64,000 bases of DNA, taken from contig JANPBZ010000074.1 in NCBI GenBank assembly GCA_031430695.1, positions 13,478 through 77,477 of the forward strand, given 5' to 3'. Position 1 is the stretch's first letter. Each line of letters opens with the position of its first letter. Positions 31,682 to 40,577 of the stretch are shown here, piece by piece. The notes under the pieces were generated by a model. That model searched no databases, had not been told where the DNA came from, and saw only the letters and a list, made by a program, of their open reading frames with translations. Made by a program: the position numbers and the translations under genes. The DNA is from JAENVT01 sp031430695 (GTDB lineage Bacteria; Actinomycetota; Acidimicrobiia; Acidimicrobiales; Ilumatobacteraceae).

Positions 31682-32766
31682 GCGTCGGCCAACCGGTGAT
31701 AGAGCGCAGCGAGGTCGGTGGCGCATCGCTGCCACGAAAAGGTGGCCAGTTGTGTCGTCGCCGCGGCGAGTAGCCGGGCGCGTACGCCATCGTCGAACGC
31801 CGCGCTGGCGAGATTGGTCGCCAACGCGACTGTGTCGTCTGCCTCGCAGAGCAGACCGGCCGAGCCACACACCTCGGGAATGCTGCCGCGGTTGCTGGCC
31901 GCAATCGGCACCCCAACCTGCATGGCATCGAGCAACGGGAAGCCGAACCCCTCGTCGAGCGATGGGTAGGCGAGCACGGTCGCGTTGCGCAACAGCCAGG
32001 AAAGCGCCGACTCGTCGACACGCCCAGTCATGACCACCCGTCTGGCGACAGTCGGGTCGAGACGGTCAATGGCCGAGTTGATCGCCGGCCGATCGTCACC
32101 ATCGGCGCCTGCCAGCACCAGCAGGATCTGGTCGTCCTCGGCAGCCAGCAGGCCGAACGCCTCGACGAGAGTTGGCAAGTTCTTGCGCCGCTCCAGGGTG
32201 CCGACCGCGGCGATGAAGGGCCGGCCGGCGATTGCCGGTATCGGTGGATTCGATGCGGGGACCGGAACGGGTACCGCTGCCAGCGGAATCGTTGCGACCC
32301 GAGCGCCGGGGAACAGATCTGCGATCTCCGTTGCAGTCGATGCGGAACTGGCATGAACGGTGGCGCCGCGCTGGATGGCCCGGCGCAGCACCCGTCCCGC
32401 CTGATGAACCGCCCCGCTCGCCAGCGTCGGATGTCGTAGGAACCAGCAGTCATAGACCGAGACCACCTGTTCTACCCGACAGGGCGGCACGACGTAGTTG
32501 GTGCCATGCACAACACCTGGTCGACCGAGGAACCGATCGACGCGCGGTCGGTCGGCCATTGCCCACAAACGACGAGCAACCAGCGCTGGCAATGGCAGGC
32601 GGCGGGCGCCCGCCGGAGGTGGAGATCGAAACGACACGATGTACTCGACGAGTTCGAGGTCGTCGATGTCGACCAGCGAGTCGCGCATCGCCGCCACGGC
32701 GTGACCGACTCCGGTGCGCGGCCCGGCCAGTGGGCCGACATCGAAGGCGACGCGCAATCGGTTCAT
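31678..32766 (-). CDS. glycosyltransferase family 4
   Basis: A 362-residue GT-B glycosyltransferase. It starts NRLRVAFDVGPLAGPRTGVG with the N-terminal Gly-rich turn. The donor half has AAVGTLERRKNLPTLVEA and AYPSLDEGFGFPLLDAMQVG, with PIAASNRGSIPEVCGSAG after it, as in mannosyl/rhamnosyl transferases. The ATG at 32766 is 10 nt after a TAGCCT box on the minus strand (leaderless pattern). The stop overlaps the cofD ATG. It is divergent from gmd, so it may use GDP-linked sugar made from GDP-mannose; this is inference. Confidence 0.88.
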   Translation of the reverse strand: MNRLRVAFDVGPLAGPRTGVGHAVAAMRDSLVDIDDLELVEYIVSFRSPPPAGARRLPLPALVARRLWAMADRPRVDRFLGRPGVVHGTNYVVPPCRVEQVVSVYDCWFLRHPTLASGAVHQAGRVLRRAIQRGATVHASSASTATEIADLFPGARVATIPLAAVPVPVPASNPPIPAIAGRPFIAAVGTLERRKNLPTLVEAFGLLAAEDDQILLVLAGADGDDRPAINSAIDRLDPTVARRVVMTGRVDESALSWLLRNATVLAYPSLDEGFGFPLLDAMQVGVPIAASNRGSIPEVCGSAGLLCEADDTVALATNLASAAFDDGVRARLLAAATTQLATFSWQRCATDLAALYHRLADA

Positions 32767-32776
32767 GGGCAGGCCG

Positions 32777-32782
32777 AGGCTA
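32777..32782 (-). promoter_or_regulatory. -10 box TAGCCT for the glycosyltransferase-cofD unit
   Basis: TAGCCT on the minus strand ends 10 nt before the ATG at 32766. The divergent gmd gene has a longer leader with a possible -10 box TAGACT at 32814-32819 and a Shine-Dalgarno. Confidence 0.5.
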
Positions 32783-32874
32783 GCCGTTGACACGACAAGC
32801 GGCTCGAAAGCCGTAGACTGCCGTGTCCCGCATTGACGGCCCGACCCGGCCCAACCCTTCGAAGGATTGCCAGC

Positions 32875-33864
32875 ATGCCTCGCGCGTTCATCACCGGTGT
32901 GACTGGCCAAGACGGCCAGCATCTCGCCGAGTTTCTTCATTCCAAGGGGTACGAGGTCTTCGGCATGGTCAAGGGCCAGAACAACCCGCGGATGACCATG
33001 ATGCGCGACGAGTTCCCCTACGTCGAACCGGTGCCCGGCGATCTTGCTGACCTGCCGTCATTGGTCAAGGCGCTCGACTCGACACAGCCCGACGAGGTCT
33101 ACAACCTCGGGGCAATCTCGTTCGTCGCCTTGAGTTTCAACCAGGCCGAGTTGACCGCCAACATCACAGGCACCGGAGTGCTGCGCATGCTCGAAGCAAT
33201 CCGCATGGTGGGCGGCGCCGAGAACAACCCAATCCGCTTCTATCAGGCGAGCAGCAGCGAAATGTTCGGCAAGGTTCGCGAAACGCCGCAGACCGAACGA
33301 ACCCCGTTCCACCCTCGTTCGCCATACGGGTGTGCCAAGGTGTTCGGGCACGACATCGTGGTCAACTATCGCGAGAGCTACGGCTTGTTCGCATGCAGTG
33401 GCATCCTGTTCAACCACGAGGGTCCCCGCCGCGGCCTCGAGTTCGTCACTCGCAAGGTCACCAATGCCGTCGCCCGAATCAAGCTCGGCTTGCAGACCGA
33501 GATCGTGCTGGGCAACCTCGATTCCAAGCGGGACTGGGGCTACGCCGGCGACTATGTCAAGGCGATGTGGCTGATGCTGCAGCAGGATCAGCCCGACGAT
33601 TACGTCGTCGCCACCGGTAAGGCGTACAGCATCGAGGACCTCGTCCGCCTTTCGTTCAACGAGGTTGGGATCGACAACTGGCGCGACTACGTGCGCCAGG
33701 ATCCGAAGTTCTTCCGCCCGGCGGAGGTCGATCTGCTGATTGGTGATCCGTCAAAGGCACGCACTCAGCTCGGTTGGGAGCCCGAGGTTGCCTTCCCCGA
33801 ATTGATCAAGATGATGGTCGCCAACGACCTCAGCATCGAGTCAGAGAAGGCCCGCCGCAGCTGA
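32875..33864 (+). CDS. gmd: GDP-mannose 4,6-dehydratase
   Basis: A 329-residue extended short-chain dehydrogenase that converts GDP-mannose to GDP-4-keto-6-deoxymannose, precursor of GDP-fucose, GDP-rhamnose or aminosugars. The cofactor site is FITGVTGQDGQHLAEFL at residues 4-20. Active-site landmarks are YQASSSEMFGKVRETPQTE, the block SPYGCAKVFGH (YxxxK) and FNHEGPRRGLEFVTRKV, which is a Gmd hallmark. The loop after strand 2 is shorter than in E. coli Gmd. The start is supported by a GAAGGA Shine-Dalgarno 7 nt upstream. No GDP-fucose synthase follows, so the final sugar is unknown. It ends 2 bp before the convergent flippase gene. Confidence 0.92.
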   Translation: MPRAFITGVTGQDGQHLAEFLHSKGYEVFGMVKGQNNPRMTMMRDEFPYVEPVPGDLADLPSLVKALDSTQPDEVYNLGAISFVALSFNQAELTANITGTGVLRMLEAIRMVGGAENNPIRFYQASSSEMFGKVRETPQTERTPFHPRSPYGCAKVFGHDIVVNYRESYGLFACSGILFNHEGPRRGLEFVTRKVTNAVARIKLGLQTEIVLGNLDSKRDWGYAGDYVKAMWLMLQQDQPDDYVVATGKAYSIEDLVRLSFNEVGIDNWRDYVRQDPKFFRPAEVDLLIGDPSKARTQLGWEPEVAFPELIKMMVANDLSIESEKARRS

Positions 33865-33866
33865 CG

Positions 33867-35240
33867 TCACGTCTCGAGGGGCATGTTGTTGATGGCCTCG
33901 ATCACCGACTGACCCGATGGCAGATCACCGCTGCGCAGCCGTGATCGCAGGGCCAATGCAAACGCGCAGAGTGACGTCAGTGACGAAGCGACCAGACCGA
34001 GTTCGACCCGCCGGAACAGTTCGTCGGAGCCGAGCCACGTCACCACGACGAACGTGACAGCGCCGATACCCCAACCGAGGGCGACGAGGGCGTGACCGCG
34101 TAAGGCGATCACCGCCTGGGCAATAGCCAGGGCGACCATGTAGATGGCGCTGCCGAGGGCCAGCATGGCCATCGTCTTGCGACTGAGTTCGGCGTCGTAG
34201 AACTTTTCGATGACCAGCGGCCCGAGCAGGAACGCACCAGCCGTGCCAACGACACCGACAACCAACACGAGTTTCATCAACCGCGTGAACCCGGACCGGA
34301 ACTCGGCGATCTCGTTGCGGGCCGCGAGCCGCGACAGTCGCGGCAGCAATGCGGCTTGCACCGCTTGAAAGAGAAAGAGTGGGATGCGGGCCAGCAGCAC
34401 CCCGTACGTGAACCGAGTGACCAGGTGCTTCTGGTCGTCGCTGGCCAGCAGGGTGGCCGCCAACGGGCCGGCGTTGACCAACGCTGCGGCGAACACCGAA
34501 CCGAGCAACAGCCAACCGAGGTTGGGTGTGACCTCGGCCCACGATGCCTCGGGGCCTGGCTCCGTGCGCAGTGCTCCCTTGGCCCTGACCCACAAGACAC
34601 CAGGGACGGGAGCCAGCGCGACGGCGAAACCGTAGAGACCCACGGTCTTGATGCCGAGGATGGCCAGCGTGGCGCACAGCACGATACGGACGGCGCCGTC
34701 GGCACCCATGACGATTGCGTATGCCCGGAACCGGCCGTTCCCGCTGGCGATACCGCGTGACAGGTGGGCGGGGGCGTACGCCGAGAACGCCAGGATCAAC
34801 GCGACCATCAGGACCCAGTCGCCGTCGAAGTAGCCGCTGACGATCAGCGGGCTGGCAGCCAGGGCGGCGAGTGTGACGATCCCAGCAAGGCCGATACCAA
34901 GTGTGCGCACTCGCGCGACAACTGGCTGGCCACCCTGGCCGATGGCTCGACGGTGGGCCAGCGTTCTGGCCAGTTCCTGCTCGAGGGGCAGGAAAAACCC
35001 GGGAGCCAAGGCGAACGTGGCGATCCACAGACTGGCGATGGTCTGCACGGCCTCGTCGCTGCCGAGAGCGATCTTGGCTACCTTCAGAAACAGGTAGCTG
35101 GTGATCCCGGCGATCAGCAGGCCGATACCGACGGGCAGAGTGCCGTCGGGCAGAGGGACTCGGGACGAAGTCTTGGCGTCGCCAGAATCAGGCGGGTCAC
35201 CGGATTGAGCGTGACCAAGATGAGCGTCGGAGGGGTCCAC
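33867..35240 (-). CDS. oligosaccharide flippase / MOP-superfamily exporter (Wzx-like)
   Basis: A 457-residue polytopic membrane protein with about 12 helices, beginning near residue 36 (VGIGLLIAGITSYLFLKVAK). Features typical of Wzx/MATE-type exporters are the repeated pattern of paired helices, polar residues within helices, and SDDQKHLVTRFTYGVLLARI in the middle. The N-terminal 30 residues are hydrophilic (PSDAHLGHAQSGDPPDSGD). The GTG start at 35240 has a TAGCCT box 10 nt upstream. In this neighbourhood it would flip undecaprenyl-linked glycans made by the clustered glycosyltransferases; specificity is unknown. Confidence 0.88.
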   Translation of the reverse strand: MDPSDAHLGHAQSGDPPDSGDAKTSSRVPLPDGTLPVGIGLLIAGITSYLFLKVAKIALGSDEAVQTIASLWIATFALAPGFFLPLEQELARTLAHRRAIGQGGQPVVARVRTLGIGLAGIVTLAALAASPLIVSGYFDGDWVLMVALILAFSAYAPAHLSRGIASGNGRFRAYAIVMGADGAVRIVLCATLAILGIKTVGLYGFAVALAPVPGVLWVRAKGALRTEPGPEASWAEVTPNLGWLLLGSVFAAALVNAGPLAATLLASDDQKHLVTRFTYGVLLARIPLFLFQAVQAALLPRLSRLAARNEIAEFRSGFTRLMKLVLVVGVVGTAGAFLLGPLVIEKFYDAELSRKTMAMLALGSAIYMVALAIAQAVIALRGHALVALGWGIGAVTFVVVTWLGSDELFRRVELGLVASSLTSLCAFALALRSRLRSGDLPSGQSVIEAINNMPLET

Positions 35241-35250
35241 CAGACCAGCG

Positions 35251-35256
35251 AGGCTA
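35251..35256 (-). promoter_or_regulatory. -10 box TAGCCT for the flippase gene
   Basis: TAGCCT on the minus strand ends 10 nt before the GTG at 35240. Confidence 0.5.
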
Positions 35257-35265
35257 GCGGCACGA

Positions 35266-35281
35266 ACCCCTCCGGCGGGGT
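35266..35281 (-). terminator. short GC hairpin after the Pro-repeat protein gene
   Basis: ACCCC (35266-35270) and GGGGT (35277-35281) can pair around a 6-nt loop, 11 bp beyond the minus-strand stop at 35293 and just before the flippase -10 box. Short stem and no T-tract, so weak evidence for termination. Confidence 0.35.
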
Positions 35282-35292
35282 CTACGAGGGAT

Positions 35293-35721
35293 TCAGGCTG
35301 CGCTGCGAATCAACCCGAGAACCTGGCTGCGAGCAGCCTCGCTGATTTCGCGGGCCTGACCGAACAGCGCTGCGGCCTTCTCGGGCAGGATGGCCTCGAT
35401 CTTGTCGACGACCGTATCGACCTGGATCTTGGTGGCCTCGAGGCCGTTGCTGATCGTGTTGGCCAACTCGCGTCGGCGAGCCTGGGCCTGCTCGACCGCG
35501 GCAGCGCCGATTCCGACGGTGAGGTACGCCATGTCGCGAACTGCGTCGCTGAGCTTGGCGACATCGATGCTCGGCAGGTCAACCGCGGGCATGTCGATGG
35601 TCGGGAACTTCACGGTCGGCACGTACTTGGAGAGATCGATGTTGCGGAGCGCAGGGATGTCGAGCCCGGAAAGATCGATGGATGGGAAATCAACAGTGGG
35701 GAAATCGGGGAGTTTGAACAT
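35293..35721 (-). CDS. small protein with hydrophobic-Pro pentad repeats, unknown function
   Basis: A 142-residue protein I do not recognise. Residues 5-54 contain at least six copies of a motif x-[hydrophobic]-P-[Ser/Thr/Ala]-[hydrophobic]: DFPTV, DFPSI, DIPAL, KFPTI, DMPAV and DLPSI, mostly followed by Asp. This could form an extended or solenoid-like edge. Residues 55-142 are Ala-rich amphipathic helix with heptad-like character (AAAVEQAQARRRELANTISN, then VDTVVDKIEAIL), reminiscent of phasin or heparin-binding-haemagglutinin-type helical proteins. No signal peptide or membrane helix. It has the best promoter in the window (TTGCAA-N17-TATATT, 6 nt from the ATG), so it is probably highly expressed. 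Confidence 0.78.
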   Translation of the reverse strand: MFKLPDFPTVDFPSIDLSGLDIPALRNIDLSKYVPTVKFPTIDMPAVDLPSIDVAKLSDAVRDMAYLTVGIGAAAVEQAQARRRELANTISNGLEATKIQVDTVVDKIEAILPEKAAALFGQAREISEAARSQVLGLIRSAA

Positions 35722-35727
35722 GCAATC

Positions 35728-35756
35728 AATATACCGCAGAGTGCTAACTATTGCAA
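35728..35756 (-). promoter_or_regulatory. strong promoter TTGCAA-N17-TATATT
   Basis: On the minus strand the -35 box TTGCAA (35756-35751) and the -10 box TATATT (35733-35728) are 17 bp apart, and the ATG at 35721 is 6 nt beyond the -10. This is the closest match to a full sigma-70 consensus in the window and implies a leaderless, abundant message. Confidence 0.7.
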
Positions 35757-35798
35757 GCATTACTTGGTGAGTGCCTCCACTCCGACGCTCCCTCGCAG

Positions 35799-35804
35799 TA
35801 GCCT
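35799..35804 (+). promoter_or_regulatory. -10 box TAGCCT for the GT2-DUF5719-thioredoxin operon
   Basis: TAGCCT ends 9 nt before the GTG at 35814. It is divergent from the strong promoter of the Pro-repeat protein, 43 bp away. Confidence 0.55.
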
Positions 35805-35813
35805 GGCTGCCTC

Positions 35814-38800
35814 GTGGAACCCGCTCATCAACTCGCCCCGCCCGTCGTGGCCGTGATGGTGGTATTCCATCCAGGCGACTGGTTCGACGAGGTCCTCGAC
35901 GGCTTGGCCGATCAGGACTATGCCAATATGAAGAGCCTCTTCCTGGTCGTCGGTGAACCAGGAGATGTGCCAGACAGGGTGCGCCAGCGAGTTCCCAATG
36001 CGTTCGTGCGGGCGGTGGGCAACACTGTTGGCTACGGCGTTGTCGCCAACGAGGTACTGCGCCTGGTCGAAGGCGACAACGGCTTCTTCTGCTTCCTCCA
36101 CGACGATGTCGCCCTGGATCCGGGCGCCATTCGCCTGCTCGTCGAGGAGTTGTACCGCTCGAACGCCGGGATCGTTGGGCCGAAGCTGGTCTCGTGGGAC
36201 GACCCGGGCGTGCTGCAACACGTCGGTCTCGGTGTCGATCGGTTCGGCGAGATCGACTCGTTCGTCGAGGAAGGCGAGGTCGACCAGGAGCAGCACGACG
36301 CCGTACGCGATGTCTTCGCCCTGCCCTCGGCGTGCCTCATGATTCGCGCCGATCTCTTCAGGGCGATCGCCGGTTTCGACACCTCCATCGACTTCTACGG
36401 CGACGACGTCGACATCTGCTGGCGGGCTCACCTTGGTGGCGCGCGAGTGGTGGTCGTTCCAGCGGCACGCGCCCGCCACCGCGAGGCGTTGTCAGAGCGG
36501 CGTCCCGATCTGCGTCCGGCGTTGCTGCAGGCCCGTCACCGCATGCGCTCGATCGCCACGCTCACAGGGGCACGCCGATTGCCGCTGCTCACGATCCAAC
36601 TGATCCTGGTCACTACTTCCGAACTCGTCGTGGGAGTCTTCTCAGGCAAGCCGCGAGAGGCGTGGGCTTCGTTGCGGGCGATGTGTGGTGTCGTGCCGCG
36701 GCTGCCCGGCATCATCGTTCGGCGACGCGACGTTCGGGCCCTGCGCCGAGTACCCGACGGTGAGATCGCGGGCTTGCAACTACGCGGCTCTGCTCGCGTG
36801 TCGGCGTACCTGCGCAGCCGCGATATGCGTCCATCGCGCGGCGAGAACTCGATCGAGCGGCGATGGCGTCAAACTGCGGGGTCTGCGCCGATGTTTGCGT
36901 GGATATGCGTGTTGGTCGCCGTGCTCTTCGGCAGCCGCCATCTGCTCGGTGGCATCCCGGGCTTTGGCGAGTTCATGCAACTCCCCGCGAGCCCGCGGGT
37001 GATGCTGAGCGACTACCGGTCCGGATGGTGGGGTCATGGCTTGGGGGCAACCACCCCGGTTCCCACCGGTGTGGCCCTGACGGCACTGGCCAGCACGGTG
37101 ACGTTGTTCCACATGGGTCTGCTGCACACGGTCGGCGTGCTCGGCTTGTTGCTGATCGGCTATCTGGGTATCTGGCGTCTGGCGGGCCTGTTCCCGACGG
37201 CGCGTGCCCGGATCGCAGCACTGGTCGTGTACGCCGCAGTGCCGCTGCCGTCGCAGGTGTTGTCGAGCGGCCGGTGGGGCGCGCTGGCGTGCTACGCAAC
37301 CGCTCCCTGGGTGGTGCACCTCCTGCGACGCAGCGCTGGCATCGAGTCGTTCGACGCCGACACCCACAAGGGCGACAACCGGGCCGATGAGTACCTGCCG
37401 ATCCCGGCACGTCGTCGCCTGCGCACGCTGTGTCAGCTGGCACTGCTGACCGCTGTCACGTTCGCGTTTGTCCCGTCGTTCGCCTTCGTGGTGGTGGCGA
37501 TGGCAGTCGTGCTTGCCCTCACGACGCTCCTGGCCGGTGGCTCGTGGCGATCGGCGCTCATCATGGTGTCGATCGCTGTGGGTGCGGCAGTGCTCGCGTT
37601 TGCCGCCAACCTGCCGTGGGCCGCTTCGCTGTTCGGTCGCGACGGATGGGATCTGATCGCAGGTGTTCCGGTGCCTGTTGCCGACGGCGTCGCTGCAGGA
37701 TCGAATGGAAGTCGCGCCCTTGGCGTGAGCAAGTTGGCGCAGTTCGGTGTGGGCAACGGCCAGTTCGGCATCCTGGCCATCGCGTTGTACCTGCCTGTGC
37801 TGGTCGCGCCGCTCGTCGCCCGAAGCTGGCGCCTGACCTGGGCGATTCGCTCTGCCGGCTTGGTCGTCGCGTTCGGCTGGCTCGCCGTACTCGACGATCG
37901 CGGCTTGAAGGTGCGATTGCCAGAGCCCGGAATCCTGCTGGCTCCCGTCGCCGTTGGTCTTGCGCTCTCGGCGGCGTGCATTGCCGCGGCCTTCCAGGAC
38001 GACGTGCTCGCCGGCTCGTTCGGCTGGCGTCAACCGCTGGGCCTGCTCACTGCCGCGGCGATCGCCATCGGAGTGTTGCCGGGTATCACTGCGGTGAGCT
38101 CTGGCCGCTGGCGAACGCCGACGCTGACGCTGACATCGGTACTCGGACAGTTTCCGGAGAACCCGCCCGAGGGGGACTATCGAATCCTGTGGATCGGTGA
38201 TCCACGCGTCATGCCGGTTCCGGCGTGGACGTTGGAGCCGGGCATCGGCTACGCCATCACCGACGACGGGCCGCTGACACAGTACGAAGCCTGGCCCGGC
38301 CGACCGTCCGAGACCGAGGCCGAGGTCGGCGCAGTCATCGAGCAGCTTGCCACCGAGTCGACGCTGCGCGGCGGCCGTCTCTTGGCGCCGTACGCCATTC
38401 GCTACATCGTCGTGCCGGTGGCCGACGGTGCGGCCAGTACGGTCGATCTGCCGTTGCCGCTCCCCAACGGTCTCGTCGACGCCCTCGATGACCAGCTCGA
38501 CTTCGCTGCGCCGCTGACTCGGCCGCTGAACTTTCTCGTCTACGAGAACACCGCCTGGATTCCTACCCGCGCCCAGTTCGCCGTTGCCGACGCCGACGCC
38601 ACCCGCCAGGCCGGACTCGATTCGCTCGCTCGACTCGAGCTCAGGTCGATCGCTTCGCCCGTGGCAATCGGCGCCGCCGACAACGACGCCGCGGATTTCG
38701 TGGTGGCGCCCGGCGCGGTCACGGTCGCTACCGGCGTTGACCAGCGTTGGTCGCTGCAGGTGGGTGCGGAGTCCATCCCGGCGCGGCCGGCGTTCGGCGC

Positions 38801-39137
38801 AACGACTGGCTACGACATTGCCTCGGGTGGAGCAGCCACGCTGCAGTACCACACGGATACGTCGCGAGCCTTGGCGTTGATCGGTCAGCTGGTCTTGTGG
38901 CTGGCGCTCGCTCTTGGCATCAGCAGATTCGACACTGCAACGGTGACGCGCTGGCGGCGGCGACACATCAACGCCGGACCCGACGCGCCGCTGCTGTCGA
39001 TCGACGCACCGATCGCGGATTCCCTCGACCCGACGATTCTTGTCTCGATCGCAGACGAGACGGTGTGGCAGACGACGCCCGAACAAGTTGCGACCGAGGA
39101 CGACGAGCCCGAGCAACACGAGGCGAGTGTCGAATGA
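35814..39137 (+). CDS. GT2 glycosyltransferase fused to a large polytopic membrane domain
   Basis: A 1107-residue protein. Residues about 10-230 are a family 2 glycosyltransferase (GT-A fold): VVAVMVVFHPGDWFDEVL, the metal site FLHDDVALD near 93, and the acceptor/base region FYGDDVDICWRAHLGG near 195. After a linker, from about residue 361 (MFAWICVLVAVLFGSRHLLG) there are many membrane helices interrupted by large loops, and an acidic cytosolic-type tail ends the protein. The C-terminal outer part (about 800-1020) is beta-rich. Similar fusions next to a DUF5719 gene occur in many actinobacteria, suggesting a lipid-linked glycan or wall polymer step. GTG start by the TAGCCT rule. Acceptor and donor are unknown. 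Confidence 0.85.
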   Translation: MEPAHQLAPPVVAVMVVFHPGDWFDEVLDGLADQDYANMKSLFLVVGEPGDVPDRVRQRVPNAFVRAVGNTVGYGVVANEVLRLVEGDNGFFCFLHDDVALDPGAIRLLVEELYRSNAGIVGPKLVSWDDPGVLQHVGLGVDRFGEIDSFVEEGEVDQEQHDAVRDVFALPSACLMIRADLFRAIAGFDTSIDFYGDDVDICWRAHLGGARVVVVPAARARHREALSERRPDLRPALLQARHRMRSIATLTGARRLPLLTIQLILVTTSELVVGVFSGKPREAWASLRAMCGVVPRLPGIIVRRRDVRALRRVPDGEIAGLQLRGSARVSAYLRSRDMRPSRGENSIERRWRQTAGSAPMFAWICVLVAVLFGSRHLLGGIPGFGEFMQLPASPRVMLSDYRSGWWGHGLGATTPVPTGVALTALASTVTLFHMGLLHTVGVLGLLLIGYLGIWRLAGLFPTARARIAALVVYAAVPLPSQVLSSGRWGALACYATAPWVVHLLRRSAGIESFDADTHKGDNRADEYLPIPARRRLRTLCQLALLTAVTFAFVPSFAFVVVAMAVVLALTTLLAGGSWRSALIMVSIAVGAAVLAFAANLPWAASLFGRDGWDLIAGVPVPVADGVAAGSNGSRALGVSKLAQFGVGNGQFGILAIALYLPVLVAPLVARSWRLTWAIRSAGLVVAFGWLAVLDDRGLKVRLPEPGILLAPVAVGLALSAACIAAAFQDDVLAGSFGWRQPLGLLTAAAIAIGVLPGITAVSSGRWRTPTLTLTSVLGQFPENPPEGDYRILWIGDPRVMPVPAWTLEPGIGYAITDDGPLTQYEAWPGRPSETEAEVGAVIEQLATESTLRGGRLLAPYAIRYIVVPVADGAASTVDLPLPLPNGLVDALDDQLDFAAPLTRPLNFLVYENTAWIPTRAQFAVADADATRQAGLDSLARLELRSIASPVAIGAADNDAADFVVAPGAVTVATGVDQRWSLQVGAESIPARPAFGATTGYDIASGGAATLQYHTDTSRALALIGQLVLWLALALGISRFDTATVTRWRRRHINAGPDAPLLSIDAPIADSLDPTILVSIADETVWQTTPEQVATEDDEPEQHEASVE

Positions 39138-40573
39138 TTGCCGTTCGCCGACTGCTCGCCGGCTTGATGGTGCTGGCCACGGTCGTGGGGGTCGTCGCGC
39201 TACAACGCTCTCGCCCCGTCTCCAGCGTGCCCGCCGAGTTCTCGCGGCTCGGCAATGCCACCATGCCGTTCGTTCCGAAGGGAGAGTTTGTGACGTCGGC
39301 GTGGTTCTGTGCGGGCGTTCCCATCGGAGGCCCGCAGCTGGGAGGGTCGGCCATCGTTGCCAACCCGTCGGAAGTGACGCTCGCCGGCAAGATCACGACG
39401 TTCACCGATGCTGCCGGAGTCGAAGCGGTGGCCGTTCCTTTCGAGGTGCCCAGCCGAGGCACGATGGTGTTCGATCTCGGCCAGCTACAGCCGCAGGGCT
39501 CGTTCGTGTCGGCAATGGTCGAGATCTACGGGGGCGGCGGTTTCGTCGAGCAACGCGCGGACAGCCCCTCAGGCAGTGCCGTCTCGCCGTGCTCCAACTC
39601 GACGTCGTCGACGTGGTACTTCGCCGACGGCTACACCGTGGAGGGCAGCAAGGAGCAACTGGTCGTCACCAACCCGTTCCCGTCCGACGCCATCATCAAC
39701 ATCAGCGAGGCGACCAGCACCGAGAGTCGACAGCCGGCAATCCTGCAGAGCTTGCAGGTAAGGGCCAATTCCGTCCTCGTCATCAGCCAGGACCTGCTTG
39801 CCAAGCGTGAGTTCGTCCTCGCGGTCACGGTCGAGAGCACCCGTGGACGCGTCGTCGTCGGTCGCGCCCAGGAGTACGTGACATCCGTCGGTCGAGCCGG
39901 CTTCACCATGACCCTTGGCGCACCGTCACTCGGCGATCAGTTCTACTTCGCCGACGGCGAGGTCGCTCCCAACGTGATCGAGCGGTACAGCGTCTACAAC
40001 GCGTCCGAGACCGACGCCATCGTCAACGTGACGTTCCTCGGCCTCGATCCGGCCGCAGGCTTCGTCAATCCCGAGCCACTCACGGTTCCAGCCGGCAACG
40101 TCGTTTCGCTGATCGCGGGCGATGTCGGCGTGCCGGCAGGCAGGCACGGCGCGGTGTTCTCGACCGAGACCGAAGGATCGATCCTCGTTGAACGGGCGAT
40201 CACTCGACAGACCGACGACACTGTCGCAACCACGGTGGTCATGGGTTCGCCACCGTCGTTCGCTTCGACTCGGTGGAGCATGGCCATTGGGACCGACTTG
40301 GCTGTCGAGAACATTCTCGTCGTCTTGAACGCAACGGGTTCGCAGGGCACGGTCACGGTGAAGACGCTCGGCGCCGGGGGAGAGGTTCCGGTGCCCGGTA
40401 TGGAGGCGATCGACCTGCCTGCCGGTGGGGTGATCACGATCGGAGTCTCAGATCCCACCGCTCTCGGGCATCCCCTCGTCGTCGAGTCGACCCAGCGGAT
40501 CTTCGTCGAGCGGCTGCTGCCACGCGACCCTGACCTGCGCGGTCGCTCGGGCTCCTTCGCTCTGCCGGGCTGA
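39134..40573 (+). CDS. DUF5719 family exported protein
   Basis: A 479-residue protein with an N-terminal signal anchor (RRLLAGLMVLATVVGVVAL, residues 5-23) and an outer part of repeated beta-sandwich-like units. Recurrent segments are TSAWFCAGVPIGGPQLGGSA, STWYFADGYTVEGSKEQLVV and DQFYFADGEVAPNVIERYSV, each starting with an aromatic-Phe-Ala-Asp-Gly turn. This is the arrangement of DUF5719 proteins, which accompany the GT2 fusion upstream. Function is unknown; a surface protein or partner that binds the glycan product is the best guess. The ATG overlaps the upstream stop (ATGA), so the two are stoichiometrically coupled. Confidence 0.85.
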   Translation: MIAVRRLLAGLMVLATVVGVVALQRSRPVSSVPAEFSRLGNATMPFVPKGEFVTSAWFCAGVPIGGPQLGGSAIVANPSEVTLAGKITTFTDAAGVEAVAVPFEVPSRGTMVFDLGQLQPQGSFVSAMVEIYGGGGFVEQRADSPSGSAVSPCSNSTSSTWYFADGYTVEGSKEQLVVTNPFPSDAIINISEATSTESRQPAILQSLQVRANSVLVISQDLLAKREFVLAVTVESTRGRVVVGRAQEYVTSVGRAGFTMTLGAPSLGDQFYFADGEVAPNVIERYSVYNASETDAIVNVTFLGLDPAAGFVNPEPLTVPAGNVVSLIAGDVGVPAGRHGAVFSTETEGSILVERAITRQTDDTVATTVVMGSPPSFASTRWSMAIGTDLAVENILVVLNATGSQGTVTVKTLGAGGEVPVPGMEAIDLPAGGVITIGVSDPTALGHPLVVESTQRIFVERLLPRDPDLRGRSGSFALPG

Positions 40574-40577
40574 ACCG

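Noticed and set aside
36780..39119. Open frame of 779 codons antisense to the GT2 fusion gene
   Set aside because: The product is low-complexity Arg/Gln/Asp/Glu with no recognisable fold. The plus-strand frame has the GT2 motifs and membrane helices.
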